A stretch of 64,000 bases of DNA from Kaistella polysaccharea (GCF_020410745.1 NZ_CP084528.1:992001-1056000); one strand, 5' to 3'; shown: positions 26,656 to 36,521, counted from the first letter of the stretch. The notes: generated from the letters alone by a model not told the origin. Program-made: numbers and translations.

Positions 26656-26793
26656 AAAATCGCAATATTTCTAATTGTTAATTTTAATTTTTGTCATGAT
26701 ACTTCTGGTGTTTGATTCAATAATTAAAAAAATATAAAACATTATAAAATTAAGTTTTAGATATCTCAAACTTAGAATTTAAAATAAAAAAAC

Positions 26794-27303
26794 GTGAGCG
26801 AAACGATTGCTTTTAAACCAGAAACCTTAAATCAGGTTCAAAAAATAACAGAGCGATATCCTGCAGAGCACAAGAAATCAGCTTTAATTCCGGTCTTACA
26901 TTTAGCCCAAAAAGAATTCGGTGGGTGGCTTCAGGTTCCTGTAATGGATTACGTTGCCGAACTTTTAGAAATTCAACCTATCGAGGTTTATGAAGTAGCT
27001 ACTTTCTACAGCATGTTTAACATGCAACCTGTTGGAAAATACGTTCTGGAAGTTTGTCAGACGGGACCTTGTATGCTTAATGGCAGCGATGAAATTATAA
27101 AGCACATTAAAGAAACCCTTCATATTGAAAATGGTGGAACAACAGCAGACGGTTTATTTACACTGAAAACGGCAGAGTGCCTTGGCGCGTGCGGTTATGC
27201 ACCAATGATGCAACTCGGCAAATTTTATCACGAACATTTAACTAAAGAAAAAGTAGACGAGATCCTGGAGCTATGCAGACAGGGTGCGATTGCTTTAGAT
27301 TAA
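26794..27303 (+). CDS. nuoE: NADH-quinone oxidoreductase subunit E
   Basis: 169 residues, thioredoxin-like [2Fe-2S] subunit (cluster N1a) with ligands Cys88 and Cys93 (CQTGPC) and Cys129 and Cys133 (CLGAC). It partners NuoF in the NADH-dehydrogenase module. The start codon is GTG (26794), giving the usual short N-terminus. It is separated from nuoD by 138 AT-rich bases, the largest gap in the first half of the operon. Confidence 0.94.
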   Translation: MSETIAFKPETLNQVQKITERYPAEHKKSALIPVLHLAQKEFGGWLQVPVMDYVAELLEIQPIEVYEVATFYSMFNMQPVGKYVLEVCQTGPCMLNGSDEIIKHIKETLHIENGGTTADGLFTLKTAECLGACGYAPMMQLGKFYHEHLTKEKVDEILELCRQGAIALD

Positions 27304-27315
27304 TTTATAAAACTG

Positions 27316-28671
27316 ATGAGTAAAAAACTTTTACTTAAAGACGCACATATAGAAGGAATTCGCACATTCGATGTCTACCGAAAACAAGGTGGCTACGAAT
27401 CTGTGGAAAAAGCTTTAAAAATGGCGCCCGATGCAATCACGGAAGAAGTAAAAACTTCAGGTCTAAGAGGTCGTGGTGGCGCAGGATTTCCGACAGGTTT
27501 AAAGTGGAGCTTTCTGGCAAAACCAGAAGGTGTACCGAGATACTTGGTCGTTAACGCCGATGAATCTGAACCCGGAACTTTCAAAGACCGTTATCTAATG
27601 GAGTTCATTCCTCACTTATTGATAGAGGGAATGATTGTCTCATCTTTTGCGCTCGGTGCAAATACCGCCTATATTTATATTCGTGGTGAATATGCGTGGA
27701 TCGTAGCTATTTTAGAAGAAGCTATCGACGAAGCAAAGGCTGCTGGATTTTTAGGAAAGAATATTTTAGGAACAGGGTTCGATTTAGAAATTTACGTGCA
27801 TCGCGGTGCCGGCGCATATATTTGTGGTGAAGAAACTGCTTTATTAGAATCACTGGAAGGTAAAAGAGGTAACCCACGTTTGAAACCACCTTTCCCTGCA
27901 GTAAAAGGACTTTGGGCTTGTCCAACAGTTGTTAACAATGTAGAAACCATTGCCGCAGTAGTTCCTGTTATTAATTTAGGAGGTGCGGAATACGCCAAAA
28001 TTGGTGTAGGGAAATCTACGGGAACAAAACTAATTTCTGCTTGTGGTAATATTAATAAACCTGGTGTTTACGAAATTGATATGACCATTACGGTAGAAGA
28101 ATTCATTTATTCTGATGAATACTGCGGCGGAATTCCGAACGGTAAAAAACTGAAAGCGTGTATTCCAGGTGGAAGTTCGGTACCTATTGTGCCCGCGAAT
28201 TTACTTTTGAGAACCATTAATGGTGAACCAAGATACATGAATTACGAATCGTTGGCCGATGGTGGATTCGCTACCGGAACAATGATGGGTTCAGGAGGAT
28301 TTATTGTTTTGGATGAAGATCAGTCTGTGGTCAAACATACGATGTCTTTATCTCATTTTTATGCTCACGAAAGTTGCGGACAATGTACACCATGTCGTGA
28401 AGGAACACCGTGGATGTTTAAAATATTAAAGAAAATTGCCAGTGGTTTAGGAACCATGGACGATATTGATCTGCTTTGGGACGTTCAGCGAAAAATTGAA
28501 GGAAATACGATTTGTCCATTAGGTGACGCTGCGGCGTGGCCAGTTGCGGCAGCGATTCGGCATTTCCGTGATGAATTTGAATGGTATATCAATAATCCAG
28601 AAAGTCAAACACGGAATTATGGCTTAGCAAATTATGCAGATCCAATTCCTGTAGCTGTAAAAGCAGAGTAA
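27316..28671 (+). CDS. nuoF: NADH-quinone oxidoreductase subunit F
   Basis: 451 residues, the NADH- and FMN-binding subunit. The glycine-rich RGRGGAGFPTGLKW forms the nucleotide/FMN site, and ESGQC-type sequence SCGQCTPC (Cys354, Cys357, Cys360), with a later Cys in TICPLGD, binds cluster N3. It takes hydride from NADH and feeds the iron-sulfur chain. The next nuo gene, nuoG, is displaced by an inserted barrel-like gene. Confidence 0.96.
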   Translation: MSKKLLLKDAHIEGIRTFDVYRKQGGYESVEKALKMAPDAITEEVKTSGLRGRGGAGFPTGLKWSFLAKPEGVPRYLVVNADESEPGTFKDRYLMEFIPHLLIEGMIVSSFALGANTAYIYIRGEYAWIVAILEEAIDEAKAAGFLGKNILGTGFDLEIYVHRGAGAYICGEETALLESLEGKRGNPRLKPPFPAVKGLWACPTVVNNVETIAAVVPVINLGGAEYAKIGVGKSTGTKLISACGNINKPGVYEIDMTITVEEFIYSDEYCGGIPNGKKLKACIPGGSSVPIVPANLLLRTINGEPRYMNYESLADGGFATGTMMGSGGFIVLDEDQSVVKHTMSLSHFYAHESCGQCTPCREGTPWMFKILKKIASGLGTMDDIDLLWDVQRKIEGNTICPLGDAAAWPVAAAIRHFRDEFEWYINNPESQTRNYGLANYADPIPVAVKAE

Positions 28672-28707
28672 ATTATTGAAAGATAGAAGAGGTTTTCTCT
28701 TTAGGAA

Positions 28708-29538
28708 ATGAAAAAGATTATTGTATTAGCTGCATTTGTACTGGGATTTAATTTTGCATTGGGGCAAGAAATTAATTCAGAAAGAGAACCATTAACTCAA
28801 AAAGGTCAGATGCTTATTTTTTGGGGTTGGAACCGGGCAATGTTTAGTAATTCAGATATTCGGTTTAAAGGAAACGGTTATGATTTCACGTTGAAAAATG
28901 TTGTCGCTCATGACCGACCTACAGAACTCTCCTATCATAATTATTTTCAGCCCGACAGAATTACAATACCTCAGACCAATCAAAGGTTTGCCTATTTTGT
29001 TAAAGACAATTTGGCTTTTATGATCGGAGTGGACCATATGAAATATGTAATGGATCAGGATCAAACAGTTGAATTCTCCGGAAATATTGCAGATCCTGTA
29101 TATTCTGCAATGGTTGAGAATGGAAAAGTAGATTTACGAGATGAGAAGTTTTTAACTTTCGAACATACCGATGGATTGAACTACATCAACTTCGGTTTAG
29201 AAAAGTATAAAAATATTTATAATAAAGAGAAATTTGATATTGTATGGAGTTACGGCGCCGGTTTCGGTCCGATGTTCCCAAAAAGCAATGTAAAGTTGTT
29301 CGGAAACGAACGAAGTGACAGATTTCATGTAGCAGGTTTTGGGTTAGATGGTCGTACAAGTGTTAACTTTGTTTTTTGGAAACATGTTGTAGCCAGAGTA
29401 GAAGCAAAAGCCGGTTACATCAATATGTTCGACATTAAGACGACCTTGAATAATAAACCAGATAAAGCCTTACAGGATTTTGTCTTTGGGCAGGTTAATT
29501 TTGGCCTTGGATATACCTTTAATACGAGAAAACTTTAA
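28708..29538 (+). CDS. Outer-membrane beta-barrel-like protein inside the nuo operon
   Basis: 276 residues, not a known complex I subunit. A cleavable signal peptide (MKKIIVLAAFVLGFNFALGQ) precedes alternating aromatic/polar strand-like sequence, and it ends in a typical barrel terminus (QVNFGLGYTFNTRKL). It lacks a T9SS domain and a lipobox. The likely location is the outer membrane, so it cannot be part of the inner-membrane enzyme. It lies 36 bp after nuoF and 44 bp before nuoG on the same strand and is presumably co-transcribed. The sequence suggests an uncharacterised flavobacterial family; function unknown. Confidence 0.75.
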   Translation: MKKIIVLAAFVLGFNFALGQEINSEREPLTQKGQMLIFWGWNRAMFSNSDIRFKGNGYDFTLKNVVAHDRPTELSYHNYFQPDRITIPQTNQRFAYFVKDNLAFMIGVDHMKYVMDQDQTVEFSGNIADPVYSAMVENGKVDLRDEKFLTFEHTDGLNYINFGLEKYKNIYNKEKFDIVWSYGAGFGPMFPKSNVKLFGNERSDRFHVAGFGLDGRTSVNFVFWKHVVARVEAKAGYINMFDIKTTLNNKPDKALQDFVFGQVNFGLGYTFNTRKL

Positions 29539-29582
29539 TTAAAAGCCAAATGCTTAAAGCGAATTGCTAAAAGCTAAGATAT

Positions 29583-30581
29583 ATGAGCGAAGAAATAAAA
29601 AAATTTAAGATAACCATCGACGGACAGACTACAGAAGTTCTGCCCGGTACTTCGATTCTGGAAGCAGCACGACAAATCGGCGGAAAATCTGTACCACCGG
29701 CGATGTGCTATTACAAACCTCTTGAGGCAAGTGGTGGACGTTGCAGAACTTGTCTTGTTGAAGTATCGAAAGGTTCTGACGCAGATACGCGACCGATGCC
29801 GAAATTAGTTGCAAGTTGCAGAACGAGCGTGATGGATGGTATGGAAGTAAAAAATTTAACTTCTGAAAAAACGCAGGAAGCAAGACATGCGGTTACCGAA
29901 TTTTTATTGATCAATCACCCACTCGATTGCCCAATTTGTGATCAGGCAGGTGAATGTCACTTACAGGATTTAAGTTACGAACACGGTGTAGAACAAACTA
30001 GAACCGAATTCGAGCGAAGAACTTTCGAACCAGAAGATATTGGTCCGTATATTAAACTGAATATGAATCGTTGCATTTTGTGTGCACGATGCGTTTTGGT
30101 GGCAAATCAGTTGACGGAAAACAGAGAGCATGGAATCCTATTCAGAGGAGAACACGCAGAAATCTCTACTAATTTAAATAAAGCTTTAGAAAGTGACTTC
30201 ATCGGAAACGTTATTGATGTTTGTCCGGTTGGCGCTTTGACCGACAGAACTGCAAGGTTCGCAAGTCGCGTTTGGTTTACAAAACCTATGAATGCAACTT
30301 GTGAGTGCGACAAATGTGCAGGTAAAGCAGTAGTGTGGATGAAAGGTGAAGAAATAATTCGAGTTACTGCGCGGAAAGATCAATATGATGAAGTGCAGGA
30401 TTGGATTTGTAATGAGTGCCGCTTTGAAAAAAAGGATGTTAAAAAATGGATTATCGAAGGGCCTCGTCACATCGACAGACATTCCGTAATTTCATTAAAC
30501 CACTATCAAAAACCTAAAAATATGATTAACCTTTTGGACAATCCGGATGCAAAAGAAATCAGTGAAAAAGACGAAAAATAA
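29583..30581 (+). CDS. nuoG: NADH-quinone oxidoreductase subunit G, short form
   Basis: 332 residues, against about 700-900 in most bacteria. The N-terminal part is intact: [2Fe-2S] ligands Cys42/54/57/79, N5 ligands His112, Cys116, Cys119, Cys125, and N4 ligands Cys164/167/170/214. A further Cys group (240, 242, 245, 276, 279) recalls the start of the molybdopterin-like domain and its N7 cluster, but the domain then stops. nuoH begins 2 bp after the stop with no leftover coding sequence, so this is a genuine short form, as in other flavobacteria, and not a frameshift. Confidence 0.92.
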   Translation: MSEEIKKFKITIDGQTTEVLPGTSILEAARQIGGKSVPPAMCYYKPLEASGGRCRTCLVEVSKGSDADTRPMPKLVASCRTSVMDGMEVKNLTSEKTQEARHAVTEFLLINHPLDCPICDQAGECHLQDLSYEHGVEQTRTEFERRTFEPEDIGPYIKLNMNRCILCARCVLVANQLTENREHGILFRGEHAEISTNLNKALESDFIGNVIDVCPVGALTDRTARFASRVWFTKPMNATCECDKCAGKAVVWMKGEEIIRVTARKDQYDEVQDWICNECRFEKKDVKKWIIEGPRHIDRHSVISLNHYQKPKNMINLLDNPDAKEISEKDEK

Positions 30582-30583
30582 AC

Positions 30584-31645
30584 ATGGATTTAATTACTTT
30601 TAAAATAATACTGGTTGTCAGCCTTTTTACCTTATCATTAGGTGTCGCGGCTTATTCAACCTGGGGCGAAAGAAAAGTTGCCGCTATTTTGCAAGACCGA
30701 ATCGGACCGAACAGAGCTGGCCCTTTTGGAATATTGCAGCCTTTAGCAGATGGAGGGAAACTCTTTTTTAAAGAAGGTTTTGTTCCTCAGGGAGCCGACC
30801 GATTTTTGTTCTACACAGGTCCTGCCCTCACCATGTTCATTTCCCTCATCACCGGAGCAGTTATTCCGTGGGGTAAATCACTTAATATTGGTGGAAATTC
30901 ATTCGACATTCAAGTCGCTAATATTGATGTTGGTGTTTTATACCTCATTGGAATGGTTTCCATTGGAGTATACGGAATGATGATTGGAGGCTGGGCTTCT
31001 AACAATAAATATTCCTTGATTGGAGCAATTCGCGCCTCTTCACAAATGATTTCCTACGAATTGGCAATGGGCCTTTCTCTTCTTTCTATTATTTTAATGG
31101 CTGGAAGTTTAGATTTAAACTTGATTACTTTAACACAGGGAACCGGAAAAATCTGGGGTTTCATACCAGCAGATGGTATGAACTGGAATATTTTCTATCA
31201 ACCCTTAGCATTTATTATATTTTTCGTGGCGGCAATGGCAGAAACAAACCGCCACCCGTTTGACTTACCGGAATGTGAATCTGAACTTGTAAATGGGTAT
31301 ATGACTGAATATTCATCAATGAACTTTGGCCAATATATGTTTGGCGAATATGTGAACATGTTTATTTCTAATGCATTGATCGTTACTTTGTTTTTTGGCG
31401 GATTTAATTATCCCGGAATTAACTGGGTTGGCGAGAACTGGGGAGAGAATATTGCCGGAGTTTTGAGTATTTTTGCCATGTTATTTAAAGTCATCATCGG
31501 AATATTGATCTTTATGTGGATCCGTTGGACCATCCCAAGATTTAGATATGACCAATTGATGCACCTTGGCTGGAAAACATTAATTCCACTTGCATTAGCC
31601 AATTTGGTTATTACAGCGGCTGTAATTGTTTTCTTTGCAAACTAA
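30584..31645 (+). CDS. nuoH: NADH-quinone oxidoreductase subunit H
   Basis: 353 residues, eight or more membrane helices. Conserved loops are WGERKVAAILQDRIGPNRAG near the N-terminus and ETNRHPFDLPECESELVNGY in the middle; both line the quinone entry and the E-channel. It connects the peripheral and membrane arms. It starts 2 bp after nuoG. Confidence 0.96.
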   Translation: MDLITFKIILVVSLFTLSLGVAAYSTWGERKVAAILQDRIGPNRAGPFGILQPLADGGKLFFKEGFVPQGADRFLFYTGPALTMFISLITGAVIPWGKSLNIGGNSFDIQVANIDVGVLYLIGMVSIGVYGMMIGGWASNNKYSLIGAIRASSQMISYELAMGLSLLSIILMAGSLDLNLITLTQGTGKIWGFIPADGMNWNIFYQPLAFIIFFVAAMAETNRHPFDLPECESELVNGYMTEYSSMNFGQYMFGEYVNMFISNALIVTLFFGGFNYPGINWVGENWGENIAGVLSIFAMLFKVIIGILIFMWIRWTIPRFRYDQLMHLGWKTLIPLALANLVITAAVIVFFAN

Positions 31646-31693
31646 AAAAGAAGTTTTACTACCCAACATTTTGTTGAGTTAAAACCTACCAAT

Positions 31694-32242
31694 ATGAAAT
31701 TGACAAACAGATCAAAAGTAGTCTCGAACAAAGAGATGACTTTTATGGAAAAATTATACCTCCCAGAAATCTTTAAGGGAATGGCAATCACCATGCGACA
31801 TGCGTTGGAAGGGCCAAAAGGAAAAGTATATTCTTATCCTGAAGTTGAAAAACCACGGTCCAAAGTATGGCGTGGACTTCATGTTTTAAAACTTGATGAA
31901 GAAGGTCGCGAACGATGTACAGCTTGCGGGCTTTGTGCCGTTACTTGCCCTGCAGAAGCAATTACCATGACGGGAGCCGAGCGCACACGTGATGAAAAGC
32001 ATCTTTATCGTGAAGAGAAGTACGCCTCTGTTTACGAGATTAATATGCTTAGATGTATTTTCTGTGGTTTATGTGAAGAAGCTTGTCCTAAATCTGCGAT
32101 TTATCTTACAGACCGTTTGGTAGATGTGGAAACCAACCGCGGAAGTTTCGTTTATGGAAAAGATAAGCTTGTTGAAAAAATAAACGAGCGTATTGACATT
32201 ACTGAACGCCAGAGCGAATTGCAGAAAAAAACAGTTAAGTAA
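31694..32242 (+). CDS. nuoI: NADH-quinone oxidoreductase subunit I
   Basis: 182 residues, a TYKY-type ferredoxin with two [4Fe-4S] motifs, CTACGLCAVTCPAEA and CIFCGLCEEACPKSA (clusters N6a and N6b), which relay electrons to N2. The N-terminus has an extended basic/amphipathic stretch. The stop precedes the nuoJ start by 1 bp. Confidence 0.95.
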   Translation: MKLTNRSKVVSNKEMTFMEKLYLPEIFKGMAITMRHALEGPKGKVYSYPEVEKPRSKVWRGLHVLKLDEEGRERCTACGLCAVTCPAEAITMTGAERTRDEKHLYREEKYASVYEINMLRCIFCGLCEEACPKSAIYLTDRLVDVETNRGSFVYGKDKLVEKINERIDITERQSELQKKTVK

Positions 32243-32243
32243 T

Positions 32244-32738
32244 ATGGAGCAGATTATATTTTTCTTCGTCGCCTTGTTAGCGGTTACCAGCGGATTTTAT
32301 TTTGTATTTGCCAAAAACGCGCTCTATTCCATTTTATCACTAATCATCACTTTCTTTTCAATTGCTGCACTTTACATTTTATTGAATGCACAGTTTCTCG
32401 GAATTGTACAGATCATCGTGTACGCTGGAGCTATTATGGTTTTGTTCCTCTACATTTTGATGATGTTGAATTTGAACAAAGAAGATGAAAGTAAGAAGCA
32501 AAACCTTTCAAAATTTATTGGAGTTTTTACTTCTGGATTATTGCTGGTCGGAATTCTAGGTGCGTTCAAAGGTTTAAATAAAACGACTTTCGGCACTGGT
32601 GCTGATGACTCGGTTGGATTAACAAAAAACCTCGGAAGATTATTGTTTAACGAATATGTTTTGCCTTTTGAATTGGCTTCCATCCTTATTCTTGCGGGAA
32701 TTGTAGGAGCGGTATTAATTGGTAAAAAAGATTTATAG
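32244..32738 (+). CDS. nuoJ: NADH-quinone oxidoreductase subunit J
   Basis: 164 residues, five predicted membrane helices. The segment GIVQIIVYAGAIMVLFLYI is the NuoJ signature helix, with a pi-bulge in known structures. The frame is open back to 32193, but MEQIIFFFVALLAV at 32244, 1 bp after the nuoI stop, is the natural start; the extension would overlap nuoI. Confidence 0.94.
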   Translation: MEQIIFFFVALLAVTSGFYFVFAKNALYSILSLIITFFSIAALYILLNAQFLGIVQIIVYAGAIMVLFLYILMMLNLNKEDESKKQNLSKFIGVFTSGLLLVGILGAFKGLNKTTFGTGADDSVGLTKNLGRLLFNEYVLPFELASILILAGIVGAVLIGKKDL

Positions 32739-32742
32739 AATT

Positions 32743-33072
32743 ATGGGAGAAGTAAATTCATTTATACAGGTTGTTCCCTTAGAATATTTTATTATTCTGA
32801 GTTCCATCTTGTTTTGTCTCGGTGTTTTAGGAGTTTTAATCCGCAAAAACGCCATTATTATTTTAGGATGTGTGGAACTGATGCTGAATTCTGTGAACCT
32901 CATGCTGGCTGCTTTTTCCTCCTACAAAGGTGATGGAAACGGACAGATTCTGGTATTTTTTATCATGGTTGTTGCGGCCGCAGAAGTTGCGGTAGGTTTA
33001 GCGATTATTGCCATGTTGTACAGAAATACAAAATCAGTAGACATCAGTATTTTTAACAAATTAAGAGGATAA
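32743..33072 (+). CDS. nuoK: NADH-quinone oxidoreductase subunit K
   Basis: 109 residues, three membrane helices with the two conserved buried glutamates: one in CVELMLNSVNLM and one in VVAAAEVAVGLAI. It is the smallest antiporter-like core subunit (MrpC-related). I take MGEVNSF at 32743 as the start rather than an upstream GTG-type start at 32719 that would overlap nuoJ. Confidence 0.94.
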   Translation: MGEVNSFIQVVPLEYFIILSSILFCLGVLGVLIRKNAIIILGCVELMLNSVNLMLAAFSSYKGDGNGQILVFFIMVVAAAEVAVGLAIIAMLYRNTKSVDISIFNKLRG

Positions 33073-33078
33073 TATAGG

Positions 33079-34974
33079 ATGGAAAATTTAGTTTACGCGA
33101 TTATACTTTTACCTCTTGCAGGATTTCTCTTCAACGGTCTGTTTGGAAAGAAACTTCCAAAAATGTTGGTCGGCGGTTTAGGAACAGCAGTTGTATTTGC
33201 CTCATTTCTTATTGCTTTAAGTTTATTTCTGAAGTTCGATGCAGAATCGCAACCAGTTGTTGTGAGGGCTTTTGAATGGTTTAGAGTAAATGGAGTTCAG
33301 GTTAATTTCGGATTTCAGATCGATCAACTCTCGTTGATGATGATCATGATTATTACAGGAATCGGCTCATTAATTCACCTCTACTCTATTGGCTATATGC
33401 ACGATGATTCCGGATTTTATAAGTTTTTCTCTTACCTGAATCTCTTCATCTTTATGATGTTGCTTCTGGTAATGGGAAGCAATTATTTAATTCTTTTCAT
33501 CGGTTGGGAAGGTGTGGGATTATGTTCCTATTTGCTCATCGGTTTCTGGTACAAAAACAAGGAATATGGTGCAGCAGCAAGAAAAGCCTTCATCATGAAC
33601 CGTATTGGTGACTTGGGAATGATCATCGGAATTTTGATGATTGCTTATCAAACCAACGCCATCGATTATTTATCAGTTGCACAAAATTCCGGTAAATTCG
33701 AACTTGATTCAACCGTCATTATTTTCATTACTGCCAGTTTATTTATTGGAGCGATGGGAAAATCTGCACAGATACCTTTGTTTACGTGGCTTCCAGATGC
33801 AATGGCAGGACCTACTCCAGTTTCAGCGTTAATTCACGCAGCTACGATGGTGACAGCGGGAATTTATTTGATCGTACGTTCGAACTTCCTCTTTTCCCTT
33901 GCTCCAACAACAATGGACGGAATTCTTTTCATTGGATTACTTACCGCATTAGTAGCCGCATTTATTGGTCTCCGTCAGAATGATATTAAAAAAGTCTTGG
34001 CGTACTCTACCGTTTCTCAATTAGGATTTATGTTTGTGGCAGTTGGAGTTGGTGCTTACACCACTGCAATGTTCCATTTAATGACGCATGCTTTTTTCAA
34101 AGCATTGTTATTCTTAGGTTCCGGATCTGTAATTCACGCAATGAGTGGTGAACAGGATATGAGATTTATGGGCGGTTTAAAAAAGAAAATCCCGATTACG
34201 CATATTACTTTCCTTATTGGAACATTGGCAATTTCCGGATTTCCTTTCCTTTCCGGAATGATTTCTAAAGATGAAATTCTAACTAATGTTTACGGGAAAA
34301 ACCCGATTATTTGGGTGATTTTATTTGCTGTTGCAGCGATGACGGCCATCTATATGTTTAGAGCTTATTATTTAACGTTCCATGGTGAATTCCGCGGTAC
34401 AAAAGAACAAGAAAGCCATCTTCACGAAAGTCCTTTGAATATGACTTTACCATTAATCGTATTGGCTGTGCTTACGGTGATCGGAGGTTTTATTAATTTA
34501 CCGCATTTTATCGGACATGGCAATTATGCAAAATTAGCCGACTGGTTGAAAACAATTTATGTTTACGATGTTGAATTGGCCGAGGTTCCTTTAATGACAG
34601 AAATGATTTTATTAGGACTAACGGTACTGATGTTTTTCACCGTTTGGTTTGTTGTAAAAAATATATACGTCAACATGAAAAAAATGGCGCTTCCCGATGA
34701 AAATTATACAGGCTGGGAAAGACTTTCCAATAGAAAATTATACATCGATGAGTTAAATAATGCCACTTTCGTGAAATTTATTGAAGGACTCGGTGTGGGT
34801 GGAAATATGTTCGACAAAGGTGTTCTCAAAAGATTTGTAGATTATATCGGTATCGGAGCTGAAGATTCAGGTCGCGCTGCCAAACGTCTTCAAAATGGAA
34901 ATGTTGAGAACTATGTCCTCATCATGTCTTTAGCCATCGGAATTATTTTAATTGTTAACTTTATATTACAATAG
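33079..34974 (+). CDS. nuoL: NADH-quinone oxidoreductase subunit L
   Basis: 631 residues, the distal antiporter-like proton-pumping subunit. The core helices carry GWEGVGLCSYLLIG, the LPDAMAGPTPVSALIHAATM loop with the broken TM helix, and LMTHAFFKALLFLGSGSVIH. The long C-terminal part includes the lateral amphipathic helix region and a final membrane anchor. It starts 6 bp after nuoK. Confidence 0.96.
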   Translation: MENLVYAIILLPLAGFLFNGLFGKKLPKMLVGGLGTAVVFASFLIALSLFLKFDAESQPVVVRAFEWFRVNGVQVNFGFQIDQLSLMMIMIITGIGSLIHLYSIGYMHDDSGFYKFFSYLNLFIFMMLLLVMGSNYLILFIGWEGVGLCSYLLIGFWYKNKEYGAAARKAFIMNRIGDLGMIIGILMIAYQTNAIDYLSVAQNSGKFELDSTVIIFITASLFIGAMGKSAQIPLFTWLPDAMAGPTPVSALIHAATMVTAGIYLIVRSNFLFSLAPTTMDGILFIGLLTALVAAFIGLRQNDIKKVLAYSTVSQLGFMFVAVGVGAYTTAMFHLMTHAFFKALLFLGSGSVIHAMSGEQDMRFMGGLKKKIPITHITFLIGTLAISGFPFLSGMISKDEILTNVYGKNPIIWVILFAVAAMTAIYMFRAYYLTFHGEFRGTKEQESHLHESPLNMTLPLIVLAVLTVIGGFINLPHFIGHGNYAKLADWLKTIYVYDVELAEVPLMTEMILLGLTVLMFFTVWFVVKNIYVNMKKMALPDENYTGWERLSNRKLYIDELNNATFVKFIEGLGVGGNMFDKGVLKRFVDYIGIGAEDSGRAAKRLQNGNVENYVLIMSLAIGIILIVNFILQ

Positions 34975-34977
34975 TAA

Positions 34978-36471
34978 ATGTCGTACCTATTATTAACATT
35001 ACTACTATTACCTCTTGTAGGTTCAGGATTGGTGTTCGCGTGGAAAAATCCCGCCAGTAAATATCTCGCCTTAGGAATTGCATTTGCACAAATGTTTTTA
35101 ACATTTTATATGCTTTCTGATTTCGATTTCAAACCTACCGTAGATGGAGTTTTGCAATATGAAATCAATTATCCCTGGTCTAATTATATCAAAAGTAACT
35201 TTCATTTCGGTATCGATGGAATGAGCATGTTGATGTTGCTATTGACCAATATTTTAACACCGCTTATTATTCTTTCAGCTTTTAATGAAAAGCCGGGATA
35301 CAGAAATACTTTTTTCGGTTTAATATTATTGATGCAATTCGGTTTAATAGGAGTGTTTACTTCTTTAGATGGTTTGTTATTCTATATTTTCTGGGAAATA
35401 ACTTTAATTCCAATTTGGTTAATCGCTGGAATTTGGGGTCAGGAAAACAAAAAGATTCAGTTTACAACGCGATTCTTCGTGTTTACTTTCGTGGGTTCTT
35501 TGTTTATGTTGATTGGGCTCATTTATTTATATACCCATTCAGCATCCTTCGCGCTAACTGATTTATACAATGCAGATTTAACATCTGGTGCACAAACCGT
35601 TATATTCTGGTTTATATTCTTTGCTTTTGCGGTGAAGTTACCAATCTTCCCTTTCCATTCCTGGCAAGCAGATACTTATACGTATTCACCAACGCAAGGT
35701 TCAATGTTGCTTTCGGGAATTATGCTAAAAATGGCAGTTTACGGATTGTTACGATATTTACTCCCAATTACGCCAGAACCAATTATGGGACTTTCAGGAC
35801 AAATCGTTTTGGTACTCGCCATCATTGGTATTGTTCACGGAGCTTTAATTGCAATTATTCAAAATGACTCCAAACGAATTATCGCTTACTCTTCTTTATC
35901 TCACGTAGGTTTAATTACCGGAGGAATTATCGCATCCGCTATTTTAACAATGCGTGGGACGGTGGTAATTACTGGTGGTGAAGGTGCTTTGGTACAATCG
36001 TTCGCTCACGGGATAAATGTTGTAGGTCTATTTTACTGCGCTGATATTCTTTATAAAAGATTTAAAACCCGAGACATCCGCCAAATGGGTGGATTGGCGA
36101 AGGTTGCGCCCAAATTTGCCGTTCTATTTATGGTTATTTTATTAGGATCAATCGCGCTTCCTTTAACGAATGGTTTTGTTGGTGAATTTATTTTGATAAA
36201 ATCCATATTTGATTACAGTATTATGGCGGCGGTGATCGCCGGATTAACCATGATTTTCTCTTCCGTATATCTTTTCAGATTTTATGGTAAGGCTATGCTT
36301 GGACCTGGTGATGAAGCTGTTTTAGAAACGGCAGGTGACTTAAACGCTGTTGAATTTTCAGTCTTAGCCAGTTTGGCAGTTTTTGTTATTCTTCTGGGTG
36401 TATTTCCGCAGCCAATCATGGATATGGTCAGCAGTTCATTGAAGTTTATTTACGCTTCGATGTTAAATTAA
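34978..36471 (+). CDS. nuoM: NADH-quinone oxidoreductase subunit M
   Basis: 497 residues, the second antiporter-like subunit. It has HFGIDGMSMLMLLLTN near the N-terminus, WEITLIPIWLIAGIWG with the key glutamate, and KLPIFPFHSWQADTYTYSP containing the proton-channel lysine. Fourteen helices are predicted. It starts 3 bp after nuoL and is followed by an 85-bp gap with a short direct repeat. Confidence 0.96.
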   Translation: MSYLLLTLLLLPLVGSGLVFAWKNPASKYLALGIAFAQMFLTFYMLSDFDFKPTVDGVLQYEINYPWSNYIKSNFHFGIDGMSMLMLLLTNILTPLIILSAFNEKPGYRNTFFGLILLMQFGLIGVFTSLDGLLFYIFWEITLIPIWLIAGIWGQENKKIQFTTRFFVFTFVGSLFMLIGLIYLYTHSASFALTDLYNADLTSGAQTVIFWFIFFAFAVKLPIFPFHSWQADTYTYSPTQGSMLLSGIMLKMAVYGLLRYLLPITPEPIMGLSGQIVLVLAIIGIVHGALIAIIQNDSKRIIAYSSLSHVGLITGGIIASAILTMRGTVVITGGEGALVQSFAHGINVVGLFYCADILYKRFKTRDIRQMGGLAKVAPKFAVLFMVILLGSIALPLTNGFVGEFILIKSIFDYSIMAAVIAGLTMIFSSVYLFRFYGKAMLGPGDEAVLETAGDLNAVEFSVLASLAVFVILLGVFPQPIMDMVSSSLKFIYASMLN

Positions 36472-36521
36472 AAAATTAATAATAAAGAAATTAAGAGATC
36501 GAGATCAAAGATAAATATCTG

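Noticed and set aside
29583-30581. NuoG as a frameshifted or truncated pseudogene
   Set aside because: All N-terminal cluster ligands are intact, nuoH starts 2 bp later and no remnant of the missing domain exists; short NuoG is known in flavobacteria.
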